Assembly (NCBI RefSeq): GCF_046630445.1
Contig: NC_092340.1
Coordinates: forward strand, 18,082,001 to 18,146,000
Reading direction: 5' to 3'
Length of the DNA: 64,000 nt
Origin: Rutidosis leptorrhynchoides
Lineage: Eukaryota > Streptophyta > Magnoliopsida > Asterales > Asteraceae
The notes beneath the pieces were generated by a model. That model was not told the DNA's origin. It saw only the letters and a list, made by a program, of their open reading frames with translations, and ran no database searches. The translations under genes and the position numbers were made by a program. This document shows, piece by piece, positions 1 to 11,380 of the stretch (position 1 is the stretch's first letter; each line of letters begins with the position of its first letter).

Positions 1-2330
1 TGAAGAATTTGGATACAGATTATGGGATCCAAAGGAGAAAAAGGTGATCAGAAGTAGGGACGTGGTGTTCCATGAAAGCCAGACAATAGAAGATATTGAA
101 AAACCCACAATATCTCAGAAGTCAAATGTTGCTGCTCAGGTGCCAGAGGCAACAATGGAATCATTCATGAGAAATGAATTTTCAGTGCAAGAAGAAATGC
201 CAGAAGTAGAAGATAATGAGGAAAATGACGGTGCTGAGCAGGGGGAGCCACAACCCCATCTGCCAGACGTTCCAGCACCATCACAAGGTCAAGATGATGG
301 TGGATCTCCTCAGAATGTTCCAGAAGTTCGTAGATCTGAACGAGGTCGGATTCCATCGAGTAGATATCCAGAATCCGAGTACCTTCTACTTACTGAAGAT
401 GGAGAACCGGAGAGTTTTCATGAAGCAGTAACTCATAAGGATAAAGAAAAATGGTTGCTCGCAATGCAGGATGAGATGGATTCTCTGCAGAAAAATCAAA
501 CTTATGAGATTGTAGAACTTCCACGCGGAAAGAAGGCACTGAAAAATAAATGGGTGTTCAAGCTGAAAAAGGATGGTAGTGGAAAAGTGGTGAAATACAA
601 AGCACGACTTGTAGTCAAAGGATTCCAACAGAAGAAAGGGATTGATTTTGACGAGATATTTTCACCAGTAGTCAAGATGACTTCAATTAGAGTCATACTT
701 GGATTGGTCGCAAGTATGAACTTGGAGCTTGAACAGATGGATGTAAAGACAGCTTTTCTTCATGAAGATTTACATGAAGAAATTTACATGGAGCAGCCAG
801 AAGGTTTTGAGGTTTCAGGAGATAACCTCGTATGCAAGCTAAAGAAAAGTTTGTATGGTTTGAAGCAGGCACCTAGGCAGTGGTACAAGAAGTTTGACTC
901 GTGCATGGTGAGTCACGGATACAAGAAAACTGCAGCAGATGAGTGTGTCTACATTCAGAAGTTTTCTGAAGGAGATTTCGTTGCTCTTCTACTTTATGTA
1001 GACGATATTTTGATCGTAGGGAAAGACGTAACGAAGATCAACCAGCTGAAGAAGGAACTCTCTAAGTATTTTGACATGAAAGACTTAGGACAGGCTCAAC
1101 AGATTTTGGGAATGCAGATAACCCGAGATAGGAAGAATAAAAGGTTATGGCTATCTCAGGAGAAGTATATTGAACGAGTGCTTTCACGTTTCAATATGAA
1201 CAATGCCAAACCTGTTAGCATTCCATTAGCTAATCATTTCAAGTTAAGCAAGAGTTCTTGTCCCTCATCCAAGGAAGAGATCGGGGAGATGTCTTCAGTA
1301 CCATATTCTTCAGCAGTTGGAAGTTTGATGTATGCGATGGTGTGTACAAGGCCCGATATTGCTCATGCAGTGGGAACGGTGAGTCGTTTTCTCTCGAACC
1401 CCGGGAAAGAGCATTGGGAGGCGGTAAAATGGATTCTCAGATATCTTAAAGGTACAAAGAATCTATGTCTTTGTTACGGGAGAGCTGATCCAATCTTGGA
1501 AGGCTATACAGATGCGGATATGGCCGGAGATCCTGATAGTAGGAAATCTACTTCAGGATTCATTTACACTTTTGCAGGGGGAGCTGTTTCATGGCAGTCA
1601 AGACTACAGAGGTGTGTTGCATTATCCACAACTGAAGCAGAGTATATTGCTGCCGCAGAAGCTGGAAAATAAATGTTGTGGTTAAAGCGTTATCTTCAAG
1701 AATTTGGAATCAAGCAAAAGGAGTACAAGGTATATTGTGACAGTCAAAGTGCTATAGATTTGAGCAAGAACTCCATGTACCATTCTCGTACAAAACATAT
1801 TGATATTCGCTATCATTGGATACGCGAGGTAATTGATCGACAACTGTTGAGACTAGTGAAGATCCATACAAAGGAGAATCCTGCGGATATGTTAACAAAG
1901 GTGGTGACTCGAGAGAAGTTGGAGTTATGCAGAGACATAACTGGAATGTTTGTGGATTCGGCTGGAGGGGGAGAATTGAAGATTTCCAGCCTACAATCTA
2001 GAAGCCCACCTTCTAGATATTCAAAGTAGGCAACCTTGACAACTCATATGGAGGTAGCAAAGATGAACACGATGACGGCCGCCCACCATCTCCGTTCACA
2101 CCCTTCCACCGCCATAGAATTTTTACTATAAATAGAGGTGCAAACCTCAATTGTAAATCATCCCAAATCATTCAGAGAAGTGTAATCACAACCTAGAGAG
2201 TGTGTGTGAGCTTGAGAGTTTTTTTGTAAGAGTTTTGTAATACTCTGTAAATCTATTCTTGTGAGTAATAGAGTTGTTTTTCTCTCAAATTTATATCTCT
2301 CAACGTCCAGGCGATCCCCTCTTCCTAACA
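1..2330 (+). mobile_element. Ty1/copia retrotransposon, 3' part with 3' LTR
   Basis: This is the 3' part of a Ty1/copia element that enters from the left window edge. Parts in order are a post-integrase linker (about 44-400), reverse transcriptase (about 500-1300, with the copia hallmarks [20 protein letters not shown] and LLYVDDILIVG), RNase H (about 1480-1960, with the STTEAEYIAAAEA motif), a purine-rich tract near 1961-1975, and a 3' LTR. The order RT then RNase H at the 3' end, after integrase, defines copia. The element looks broken, with about one visible break in the pol frame. Its 5' half lies outside the window, so a target duplication cannot be tested. The family assignment is secure; the lineage within copia was not resolved. 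Confidence 0.93.
1977..2330 (+). repeat. 3' LTR of the copia element
   Basis: The block starts TGAAGATT directly after a polypurine tract and ends CTTCCTAACA, giving the TG...CA form of an LTR of about 354 bp. A TATA-like ACTATAAATAGAG lies near 2127, followed by a leader-like stretch, as expected of U3-R-U5. Ends are inferred from sequence form because the 5' LTR is not in the window. Confidence 0.75.
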
Positions 2331-2554
2331 TCTAGTTGAAGTATAAATATATCCAGCTCTTGTATTGTTTATTAATATAATCTTTTTACTCTAAAAATAA
2401 AAGATATATAATAAATTTAAGCATAATATATATAAATTTGCAATTTTGTTTAATTAGTTACAGATTTTTATTATATAATTGAATATAATATTAATATTTA
2501 ATTATTTTTAACACTATTTAGATTATAAATATAAAATTAAATTATTAAAAAATT
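2331..2554. other. AT-rich spacer, nothing recognised
   Basis: About 220 bp of very AT-rich sequence between the copia LTR and a fold-back element. I see no ORF, no exon-like segment and no clear repeat. Confidence 0.6.
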
Positions 2555-3016
2555 ACTTGGATGGTTCCTGTGTTCTACACCATATTTCTCCTTTAATCCA
2601 TGTGTTTCTATTTTGACCTGAGTGATCTCTGTGATTTACAAATGTTACGTGGGTGGTCTCTGCCTCCAACAGCTGTTAAAAATTCGTTAACTTAAAGGTA
2701 TTTTCGTCCTTACAGTTATTCCTTACCTATTTATATTTTTAAATGTTACGTGAGTGGTCCATGTAGTTTACTATAATATAAATACGTATATAATATTTGT
2801 AAATCACAGGGACCACTCACGTAACATTTGTAAATAAAAATGGGTACGAAATAACGAAAAGGGAGAAAATACTCCTAAGTTAACGGATTCTTTTAACAGA
2901 TGTTGAAGACAACGACCACTCACTAATATTTATAAATCACAGGGCTCACTCGGGTCAAAATATAAACACAAGGATTAATGGAGAAATATTGTGTAAAACG
3001 CAGGAACTATTCAAGT
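2555..3016. mobile_element. Fold-back (long-TIR) non-autonomous element
   Basis: The two ends are long imperfect inverted repeats. The left begins ACTTGGATGGTTCCTGTG and the reverse complement of the right reads ACTTGAATAGTTCCTGCG; similarity continues for over 150 bp on each side. A second, smaller palindrome sits in the middle around the phrase ACGTGAGTGGTCC and its complement. The motif of 'ggtccctgtggttta' type recurs in the MULE at 32260-33652, so the two may be distant kin. No convincing target duplication was found. Confidence 0.7.
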
Positions 3017-3072
3017 ACTTGTTTCGAAATTATATGTATATGGTAGCATTATTCAACAAGAAATAGAACATA

Positions 3073-3800
3073 CTAGAAAGTTACCGACCGCGCGTTGCGG
3101 CGGTGGCGTTCGGGTCATAATGTGGGTGCTCTGTTTGTGCTTATTATGTTTGAAACTATTTAGGATACGTGGGTCTTATGTTAATACACATAATGTAAAC
3201 ATTCATATAGGGAAAATGGCACGTGTGTTAAGTGTCGTTGTCAGAAAATCTATTCAGTTTGAACGTAGTTAGTTTCGTTTCGTTGATAAAATTATTTTGA
3301 GTCTAACGGTGCTAGAGGAAGATATGGGTTGTCATTGTGTTTAGCGTTTTTTAAAAAGTGTCCGTTTCAAACGTAATTCTTATCGTCTTGTTCATAAAAT
3401 TATTTCGAGTAAGACGCTACTGTCAAAAAAATTTAACTCGTGGCGAGCGGGAAGATACGGGCTGTCGTTGTGTTTAGCGTTTTTTAAAAGGTATCCGTTT
3501 CGAACATACCTTTTATCGTTTTGTTCATAAAATTATTTCGAGTACGACGCTGCTTTCGAAAAAATTTAACTCGCGGCGAGCGGGAAGATACGGGCTGTCG
3601 TTGTGGTTAGCGTTTTTTAAAAAGTGTCCGTTTCGAACGTAGTTAGTTTCGTTTTGTTCACAGAAATATTTCGAGTTTAACAGTGTGGTCGGTGGACTGT
3701 CATAGGGGTTGGGAGGAGTTTTTTTATTTTAATTAAGTAAATTGATGTTTTACCCCCTGGAGTTCAGGGTAGTTTATGTAAGGTGTGGATAGTTGAAGGG
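3073..3800 (-). mobile_element. Helitron-like remnant with internal tandem repeats
   Basis: On the minus strand the left edge reads as a Helitron 3' end: a GC-rich hairpin (CCGCCGCAACGCGCGG) followed about ten bases later by CTAG and a T. Inside are about four copies of a ~130-bp tandem unit (about 3225-3690), each with the phrases GTCCGTTTC, AAATTATTTCGAGT and GGCGAGCGGGAAGATA. The same unit occurs in the better-bounded Helitron at 14275-14856. The right end near 3800 is uncertain. Confidence 0.55.
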
Positions 3801-4055
3801 GGTTTTGTGCATTTTTTGGGGTGAAGTTTGGTCAATTGTCGTTTTGAACATTTTTTGGGTGGTGTTGGGGGTCAAGCGACTAAAATCCCCGCGACCATTA
3901 CTGTGTGGGGAAAATTTAGGGAAATTTCTTATAAACGAGTCAATCAATCAATTACGGAGTATAAAGTATAATAACCCTAGAAAGAATACAAGAAACGAAG
4001 GAAGGAGAAATTCGAGTTACTTTGTTGGATAGATCGAAGTTGGGTGAAATTTGAG

Positions 4056-4639
4056 GTATGTATTCCATTCCATCTATTTTGTATTTATGAACTATAAATA
4101 AAATACATTGATCTATCTGTATTCTATATATCGAGTAAAAAATAATAGTAATATAAATTTACAACAATTGATTGTTTGTGATTCCGGTTGGATCCTACTG
4201 CTACTGTTTGCTTAAAGTTCGTATTTTTTTTTTAATTTTATTTTTTATTTTTAATATCGTTGTTGGTGGTGGTCAAACAATCGTCTTATATGTTTGTGGT
4301 TCAAAAGGGTATTTACTAAACTTTTATAAGGGAAATCAAGCCTTTTCAAATCGAGTTCAGGTAGTGATGATTTTTGAGCCGTGAATAAAGCCTGCTAAAC
4401 TTTGTGATAAAAGTCAAGCCTTTTTAATTACTGCGTGTTATATAATCAGATTTGATAGCTTGATATTGATCTATTGTTTATAAATTTGATTAAAAGTCGA
4501 GTCTTTTAGGGTTGTGAGTTATAGGTGAAGATTGACTAAAAACGTAGGGAATTGAATTAACCCACTAACTGATTTGATTGTTAGAGTATTAAATTCTATT
4601 AACTGATTCAAGTTATTGTTATCAACTCGTTGTTGTTAG
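4056..4639 (+). other. Probable 5'UTR intron of the F-box gene
   Basis: A donor GAG|GTATG at 4056 and an acceptor TTGTTGTTAG ending at 4639, immediately before the ATG at 4640, bracket a T-rich segment with no long ORF. The purine-rich sequence from about 3960 to 4055 would then be the first, untranslated exon. This is inferred from splice-site form only. Confidence 0.5.
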
Positions 4640-5127
4640 ATGGACCATGATGATGAGCATCAGCAGCAGCAGCGGCGGGTTTCTATTGGTTCTTCAGCAT
4701 GTGACAAGTTGCCTCCTTTATTATCTTCTTCTTCCAAAAAAAAAATATATCCATGGTTTATTGTTCAGAACCTCCAAGAAGACGAAGACGACATGTGTAC
4801 AGAATTTTACTCTACACTACATGATCCCCCGTTGATTAAATATCAAAGTGAAATCCCCGAGGTAAATGGGAGACGTATCCGAGGTTGTTTCCATGGCTGA
4901 TTGATTCTATCAAGCCATCCAGATAATGTTATGTGGAGTCTTTGGAACCCAGTGTGTTTGAAGACTGTATGTCTTCCCCCTCTGATGATCTCGAAAGATG
5001 GAGATGGTAAATCATCATCATCCGTGTATGAATATGAATGTTTGTTGACTGCTCCTCCCGATGATCCCACTTCAGTCCTCCTGTTAGCGAGATGCGATGC
5101 ATCTACATTTGTCTTTTGTCACCTTTC

Positions 5128-5164
<37 letters not shown>

Positions 5165-5851
5165 AAAAGAAGAAGAAAGAGTATGATGATGATGATGAGA
5201 TGGACTGAAATGTCATATGCTAAACAGCTCAAGATAATAACACATGATGGTGAATTACTACATAGCCTAAGTTGTTGTAGTAATGGTAAAATATATGCTT
5301 TAAATACCGACGGTTATCTCGGTCCTATTGTCATCCAGGTTGAGATTGTAGTAGTAGGAGGAGGAGAAGTTATGATTCAACTAATGATGTTTGGGGGTTG
5401 CCCTCTTCCTGATTCTCCTCGTCGTTATAAATTACAAAATTTTATGAAAGGACACGGAAAGGAATTGTTCTGCATTAACGTTTGTTTTAATATTAATAAT
5501 AATAATAATAATAATGACAACACCACCGGGAAAATTGGTGATGTGTATCTGTTTCGATTAGACACCAGTAACATAAAGTCAGGAGAGTTGGAATGCCTCA
5601 AGAAATGGGACGTGAGTGGTTTGATAGTGGAAGAATTCGGAAACGAAGACATTCTTCAAGACTTGGACATTACTCGAGTTATGTGGGAAGAAATGTATGA
5701 CTTGAAAGACGCTATCTTTTATCTGGATCTTGGTCGTCGATGTCGTGGTGGCTCCTCCATGTTTTATAACCCCGCAGTTTCCTCCGATGAGTTATTAGGA
5801 GGGGGGGGGGGGGGGGGGTGGTGGTGGTGGTGGTTATATACACATTCGTGA
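4640..5851 (+). CDS. F-box/DUF295-like gene, N-terminal half
   Basis: This is the first half of a plant DUF295 (KIB1-4 beta-propeller) gene. The ATG at 4640 sits directly after a probable splice acceptor. The protein begins with an acidic, Gln-rich stretch, then shows family wording such as YPWFIVQNLQ, EIPEVNGRRIRGCFHG and SSHPDNVMWSLWNP, and later DVYLFRLDTS and MWEEMYDLKDAIFYLDL. An in-frame TGA at 4898-4900 falls after residue 86, inside the conserved 'CFHG-W-LILSSHP' region where the family has tryptophan, so it looks like TGG to TGA. Simple-sequence tracts encode His (5131-5165) and Asn runs. The frame is lost at an 18-base G run at 5801-5818, beyond which the gene continues in another frame. 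Either this is a recent pseudogene or one or both lesions are sequence errors; the slippage-prone G run is the likelier error. Confidence 0.72.
5801..5818. repeat. G18 homopolymer at a frame change
   Basis: Eighteen consecutive G followed by a TGG-type tract (to about 5832). The upstream frame of the DUF295 gene runs into meaningless Gly/Trp here, while the frame that carries family-like protein (YIHIRDEIGRILYLYHVRD) begins just after it. The tract is a natural place for polymerase slippage or a basecalling error. Confidence 0.9.
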
Positions 5852-5873
5852 CGAAATCGGCAGAATATTATAC

Positions 5874-6941
5874 TTGTACCATGTCAGAGATAGAACCATG
5901 GTTGCATCTCTTATGCCTTCGCGATTGGTCCCAACAACCCATGTGTCAATGTGGGAAGAAAATCACGTAGAAGAAGAAGAAAAAGAAAAAGAAGCCAAAT
6001 GCTGCAGTGGTACCGTCGTCAAACGAGAAAAGGGTGGTGATCAGACATTAAAAACATTAGACGAGCATAACGAAGAATCACTGTTGCTCAACATTCCGTT
6101 TGATCTGTTGGAGAGGATTACGAAACATTGTCTCGGTGTGGAGTACCTGAAGTTGCGTGCTACGTGTAAACGTTGTCGTCTAACAGCACAACCGATACGG
6201 TGGAGCAACGAGTCATCAATAAGAAGATTGCATAATTATTCGTTAAACTCACCATCCTGGCTGATAGTTGTAGATAAACGCCGAGAGATTGTCACGTTTA
6301 CAGATCCACTGTCGGGTGATAACTACTTTATGAAGAAGAATTCACATCTGCTATCGATTGCGGAAGACGGAATGTATTGTTCGAGGTATGGTTGGCTGTT
6401 GTTTGAGAGCACAGAATTTGAATGCCCCGTGTTTTTTAACCCCTTCACAAGTAGTGATGTTCTTAAGCTTCCAGAATTTGGTGACATCGTAAGCTTATGT
6501 TTCTCGGCACCACCTAATTCCAATTCATCTGATTGTATAGTTGCTGGATTTTCATTTTACGAAGGACAATGGTATTTCATCTACCTTGCAGTAGGTGGTG
6601 GAGCTCAGTGGCGTTTCGTCCCTGTTGGTGATAATAATAATAATAATAATGATAATGATGATGATTGTAAATATTCTTCCTTAACATTTATAGGCCGAGA
6701 TCTTTACGCATTGGTTGTAGAAGATGGAGAATTCCAAGTCGTCGTATTCAAAAATTTGTGTAATGAAGAAGAGATTCGGATAACTGCTTTAGCAGCCAAA
6801 GCACCACCATCGACAGGAGGTTTAAGTTGCTACTCAAAATATTACCTGATGAATTGGGATGAGCTTCTTTTACTGGTCATTGTGGGTGATGAGTATGGAG
6901 AAGTTGAGGTTTTCCTCAATCGAAGAAGAAGAAGAATAAAC

Positions 6942-6977
<36 letters not shown>

Positions 6978-7271
6978 AATAATAAATGGGAGAATATACT
7001 TGATGATGTTGGTGGTGGTGGTATAGGGAAGCACACGATCTATATTGGTGGTTCTACGATGACATCATCTGTTTGTGTTAATGCCAAGACATCTGAAATG
7101 GAGAACAAGATCTACTTCCCGGAGCTAGTGTGGTTCTCACTCGAAACACGCACGTATCACTCCTCATCATCATCATCTGATGGGGAAAAAATTGTGAAAT
7201 ATTCCAGGGATTTCTTGGGCACGAAAACTCATTTCAACTCTCATGCTTGGATACAACCAAGTTGGTGTTAG
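5874..7271 (+). CDS. F-box plus DUF295 (KIB1-4 propeller) protein, C-terminal half
   Basis: This frame is open from just after the G run at 5818; it first completes the N-terminal DUF295-like region, so 5874 is not a true start. An F-box follows at about residues 70-105 of this frame (NIPFDLLERITKHC...LKLRATCKRCR), then a second DUF295-like propeller (SPSWLIVVD, FFNPFTSSDVLKLPEF, YFPELVWFSLETRTY). F-box proteins are substrate adaptors of SCF ubiquitin ligases; the propeller would bind the substrate, which cannot be named here. Microsatellites inside the frame encode Asn, Asp (12 GAT codons near 6941-6976) and Ser runs. It ends with TAG at 7269-7271. The domain layout, propeller then F-box then propeller, is larger than a typical single F-box/DUF295 protein and could reflect fusion of two tandem genes. 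Confidence 0.78.
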
Positions 7272-8342
7272 CTACCTAACTAACTAAGTTAACTACCTAA
7301 GTAAGGTACTGTCATGTTTGAGTTACCTATTAATTTATACGTGTTAGTTATTTATTTTTTTTTTTTTTAAACTGTTTCTCATAAATGTTTTACTTTAAAA
7401 CTTTTCCTGTTAAAATTTCGATGCAAGTTTATTGATTTTATTATTTAAGTTTCAGTAACAAGCTATTTTGCTTCTACATTGTCGATCAGTAGCACAAATT
7501 ATTTGAATCCCTCCCTCCATTGGGGATGTGTGCGCTTAAATAAACACTATGTGTTAAGTCTCGATCAACTAACTAGTAGTATACTTACTTTTGATTAATA
7601 TATAATAATAATAATTAATTAATTAATATGCAAGTTTTTAATGTTTATCAGTTAATATGGTCTACGAGAACAAACCAAATAAAAGTATTTCTTTAAAAAA
7701 TCAATTTTGTTTACTATCAATTTCTTTCTTTCTTTCTTAGCATCACACAGCACACTATTACCAGTTTAAAAGAGTTGATACAGTCTACAGTGTATCAAAT
7801 ACTAGATGTGGCAGATATGAAGATGCATTCAATAGGTTTGCATTGCAGAAGAGATCAATAATAGTTTAGCAGCTTATCAGCATCCTATAGTTTATCAAAT
7901 ACTAGACTGCGTGGCTTAAGGTTTCTTTTTTTATCCTTTCAACTCATCTACTATTCAAAGTAAGCACCTCGTGAAACCAATAGCATTTGTGTTTTTCGGT
8001 AGAATTTGCAAATTCAAACTGATTAACTTTTAAATGGGTTGAATTGGGTACAAACATGTATCCTTGTGAAGAAATTTTTGGAAAGAAGCATGTCAAATGT
8101 AAGTTGTTTAAAAATTTGTATCAAATGAAATAAACCTTATAAGTCATGGTATTAGATTGGTTTTGAAATAATGTAGTTGGTAATCAGTTGACATGTAATC
8201 AATATTTTAGAATTCAAAAATCATGTTTTGATTTGTTATTCAACCCCTTAACATTTTGCCATCTCTAGCCTAGGTTAATACCAAAAACTACCCATGTGAG
8301 TTTAAGGCTGAATGTTTTGAGCTTGAATTAAGTTCAATGCAG
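7272..8342. other. 3' flank of the F-box gene; no gene seen
   Basis: AT-rich sequence with a T run near 7355 and a CTTT repeat near 7722-7738. I see no coding region. A short phrase resembling TGTATCAAATACTAGA is repeated near 7791 and 7889. Confidence 0.5.
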
Positions 8343-8518
8343 GCGTATGTGGATTTCTTCCTTGGGGGAGGAGATGAGAAGAGAGATGACCTTCATTCTT
8401 CCTTCACTTGATCAAAGGTTTCCGCTCTCTTTAGTTTTTGGAGGAGATGGAAGTTACATGGCTCCTTTTGTTCTTCATAGCCACAATATTCTAACTAGCC
8501 TTATGATGAGCCAGGTCT
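8343..8518 (+). pseudogene. Exon relic of an unrecognised host gene
   Basis: After an acceptor-like TGCAG (ending 8342) one frame reads AYVDFFLGGGDEKRDDL and then, after a shift of frame near 8395, another reads PSLDQRFPLSLVFGGDGSYMAPF and on to LTSLMMSQ, followed by a GT donor-like site near 8515. Two protein-like halves in different frames, bordered by splice-like sites, suggest one ancient exon of about 175 bp with a frameshift. I do not recognise the family. No partner exons were found nearby. Confidence 0.4.
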
Positions 8519-9667
8519 GGTTTGATTCTTCTAGTTTATATTTATATTCAAAAACCAATTTTATAATCCTCCTACCTTGACTACTCTTTATTAATATGGG
8601 TGGGTTGGGTGGGTGTGGTAGCAGGTCAAACGGGTAATTTTGTGTATAAGATGAAGCAGGTTCTGTTCCATTGACCCTATAGAACTTTTTGTCTGACAAT
8701 TTTCAATTCCCAATGGAGAATTGGTGGGTCATATATAATAACCTTAATCTACATCAATATTTGCATGTAAATTTTTTTTAGAAAGTCAATTTTGGCATCG
8801 AATCCTCTCATTTGCCACCCACACACCCGTTAGGAAGAAACTCCTCGCATCCATCGCACAAAGCGTACCCGGAATACTTTAGGTTAACTGTTTGGCATGC
8901 TTGGCCCGCACAGAGTAAAAGATACCAGATGCACAACCTTGAATATCACATGGTTTGAACTTGACTCAAACTTGATTAAAAATTTCATAATTTGTTCGAG
9001 TTCGAACTCGAATTTGAGGTTGATTAAGTTCATTTAAGATCTTAAAAGATATTTTTATAGCTATTATTTTATATGAGTAATTAAAAAAACAAAACTAAAT
9101 ATTCAAAGATTGGTTGAATCGAGTAATATTCATATTATTATAAATTATAAATATACTAACACTTATATTTATAGTGCACTCCTTTCGTGTCATGTTTTTT
9201 TGGTTTAGATTGCTACCACTGTCCATCTCCACATTGCACCTTTGTTTGGTAAGTTTTCTTTTTGGTTATATGCTTTTGTAAATTGTTACTCGTACTACTC
9301 AATGAAATTTGTTATTTGCTTCTTATTGGTGAAGCAAAAAAAAAAATTGGCATCTTCGTGTTTGAGTTTAAGGGCGTTTCATTGTGCCTTTCAAAAAAAA
9401 AAAAAAAAATATGATAAATGATCTTTGATAGTTTGATACGTATCAAAACTTCATGATCCTCACAATTCACTTGTGATTTTATATTATTTAAAGTTTTAAA
9501 TAAATAAATAAATAAATAAGAAAAAAAAAAGATCAGTAACAATTAACAATTTATGGAGCATATTGCATCGAAAGTTGTCCCCGACAATTGAAGTTTCTAA
9601 ATTAAAAAGTGATGAAGATTCTAGCTCAAGAATGGTAACAACTATACTCCAAAACTATACTCATATA
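8519..9667. other. Intergenic, simple-sequence rich
   Basis: No gene seen. The stretch holds several A homopolymers (near 9337 and 9394) and an (AAAT)n tract near 9498-9522. Confidence 0.55.
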
Positions 9668-10800
9668 ATTTGCATGGAAGCTTATTTGCAGACCAAAAAA
9701 GCAAGGTGGATTGGGCTAATAATCATATAGTTTTGGGTCTAATAATCAAGGTAGTAAAGGATATGCTAAGGTTGAATGGAAGCTTATTTGCAGACCAAAA
9801 AAGCAAGGTGGATTGGGCTTGAAACCTCTCAAAAAATGGAATGATGTCCTTATTATGAAACAAGTTTGGAAAATTATTAGTAAAAAGGAATCCATTTGGT
9901 GGCAGTGGATTAATGTTGTAAAGTTAAAAGACAAAAATTATTGGGATTTAGGTCATGAATCCAATGATAGTTGGGGATGGAGGAATATGTTGGCTCTAAG
10001 AGATACTATGAAATCTCATATCTTTGTTGATGTGAGGTGTGGTGGACGTCAAATGATAATAAACTCAAGCCTTACTCTTCTAAACAGACATGGAAAGATT
10101 TGGGGTGTTCTGGGCCTAAAGTTGAGTGGTATCATGTGGTGTGGTATCCACAAATTACACCCAAGCATGCCTTTATTCTATGGCTTGTTGTGCAGGGGAT
10201 TGTCCACCCAAGACAGGATCAAAAAATGGCAGCCTAATGTCTCATTTGAATGCAGTTTTTGTGGTAAGCGGGAAGACTCTCATGAGCATTTATTTTTAAA
10301 ATGTGAATTCACTAGTCTAGTATGGATGAAGGTGAAGAATATGTTACTTTTTAAAGGGCTGCACAATGACATTAACCACATTGTTCGAGATTTTGCCAGG
10401 TATACTGCTGTGAAAGATATTAGGAATGTTCTTAATAAAATTGCTATTGGTGCCACTGTGTATTATATTTTGGTGGAAAGAAAGAGAAGATTGTTTAAGA
10501 AAACGTCAAGTTCTGTTGATGTTGATGATATCTGGATGGCTGTAAGAGATTTATTCGTTTAAAATCGACAAGTCTGAAAGTCAAAGATACTGTGAATGTG
10601 CAGAAGGTAGCAGGCCTTTGTGATCTAGACATCTAGTGTTGGTTGGCAATATGTCGCAGTTTAAATGAGGGTGTTATTTTGATTTGTTTTGTGAGTGGTT
10701 TGCTCATTTATATTTTGTTGTATGTTTGTGGTTTAGGGTATGACAATCCTCTTCCCTTTTATTGTAATTGGTATTGAGGTTAATATATTCTTACATTGGG
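9668..10800 (+). mobile_element. LINE (non-LTR retrotransposon) 3' fragment with zf-RVT domain
   Basis: The fragment encodes the C-terminus of plant L1-type ORF2: a segment reading EWKLICRPKKQGGLGLKPL, then WWQWINVVKL, then the zinc-binding reverse-transcriptase tail (zf-RVT) with the Cys/His pattern CSFCGKREDSHEHLFLKC. Most is in the frame 9813-10562, but about 10037-10200 reads correctly only in another frame (VVWYPQITPKHAFILWLVVQG), so two compensating shifts are present. A 44-bp piece is directly duplicated at 9674-9717 and 9776-9819. The element is 5'-truncated, as is usual for LINEs, and its coding copy is dead. The 3' untranslated tail fades out near 10800 without a clear poly-A. Confidence 0.85.
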
Positions 10801-10923
10801 AAAAAATTTTGAAAAATGTCATTATCCTTTTAATGTTGAATGATCTAAATCTATATCTAAGGTGTTGCTTATTTTTAAGATGCTTTCGTTTGATGATTTG
10901 CGGGTCATGTCTATAGAGAAGAT

Positions 10924-11380
10924 TGTTAGAAATTAAATGGACCCAAACAACGATCACCAATCAAAGATTCTGATCCCACAATCAACAAACGGAAGAAAAT
11001 AACGTAATGAAAGTAAACGACACAAGATATTACGTGGCTATATGCAATCGTTGTGATTGCTTTAGTGCACGACCTACTAAAGATCAATTTTATTGATTTT
11101 TCGTGCATAGGGTTACAGATTACATAAGGGGTTATATTTATAGTATAACCGAAACATGGAAAAAAATCACAAGCAAATTGTCCAACTTGGTCAGGAAGCA
11201 AGACCCTCGCGTTTCGCGACGCTAGTATGGCACGAACCTCGTGTTTGGTGAGGTATAGGTCGTGATCTGCCACCCTAGTATGGCACGAACTCTCGTCTAT
11301 TTGTTTAAACTTCTTTACACCTTCAACAAAGATGTGACATAAAGGTATAGTGAAGACCACTTATTTTTATATCTGCAACA
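10924..11380 (-). repeat. Solo LTR (probably copia)
   Basis: The segment reads TGTTAGAAAT at the left and ATCTGCAACA at the right, so each strand has TG...CA. On the minus strand a TATA box (CTATAAATATAACC) lies mid-way, near 11135, and is followed by a leader-like U5 containing GTAATATCTTGTGTCG and TTTTCTTCCGTTTG, the style of copia LTRs. No internal region lies on either side. The flanking five bases (AAGAT and TTTAG) do not match, so either the ends have decayed or a recombination between copies removed the duplication. Confidence 0.6.

Noticed and set aside
10924-11380. Minus-strand ORF as a gene
   Set aside because: The segment has TG...CA ends and LTR-like promoter order, so a solo LTR explains it better.
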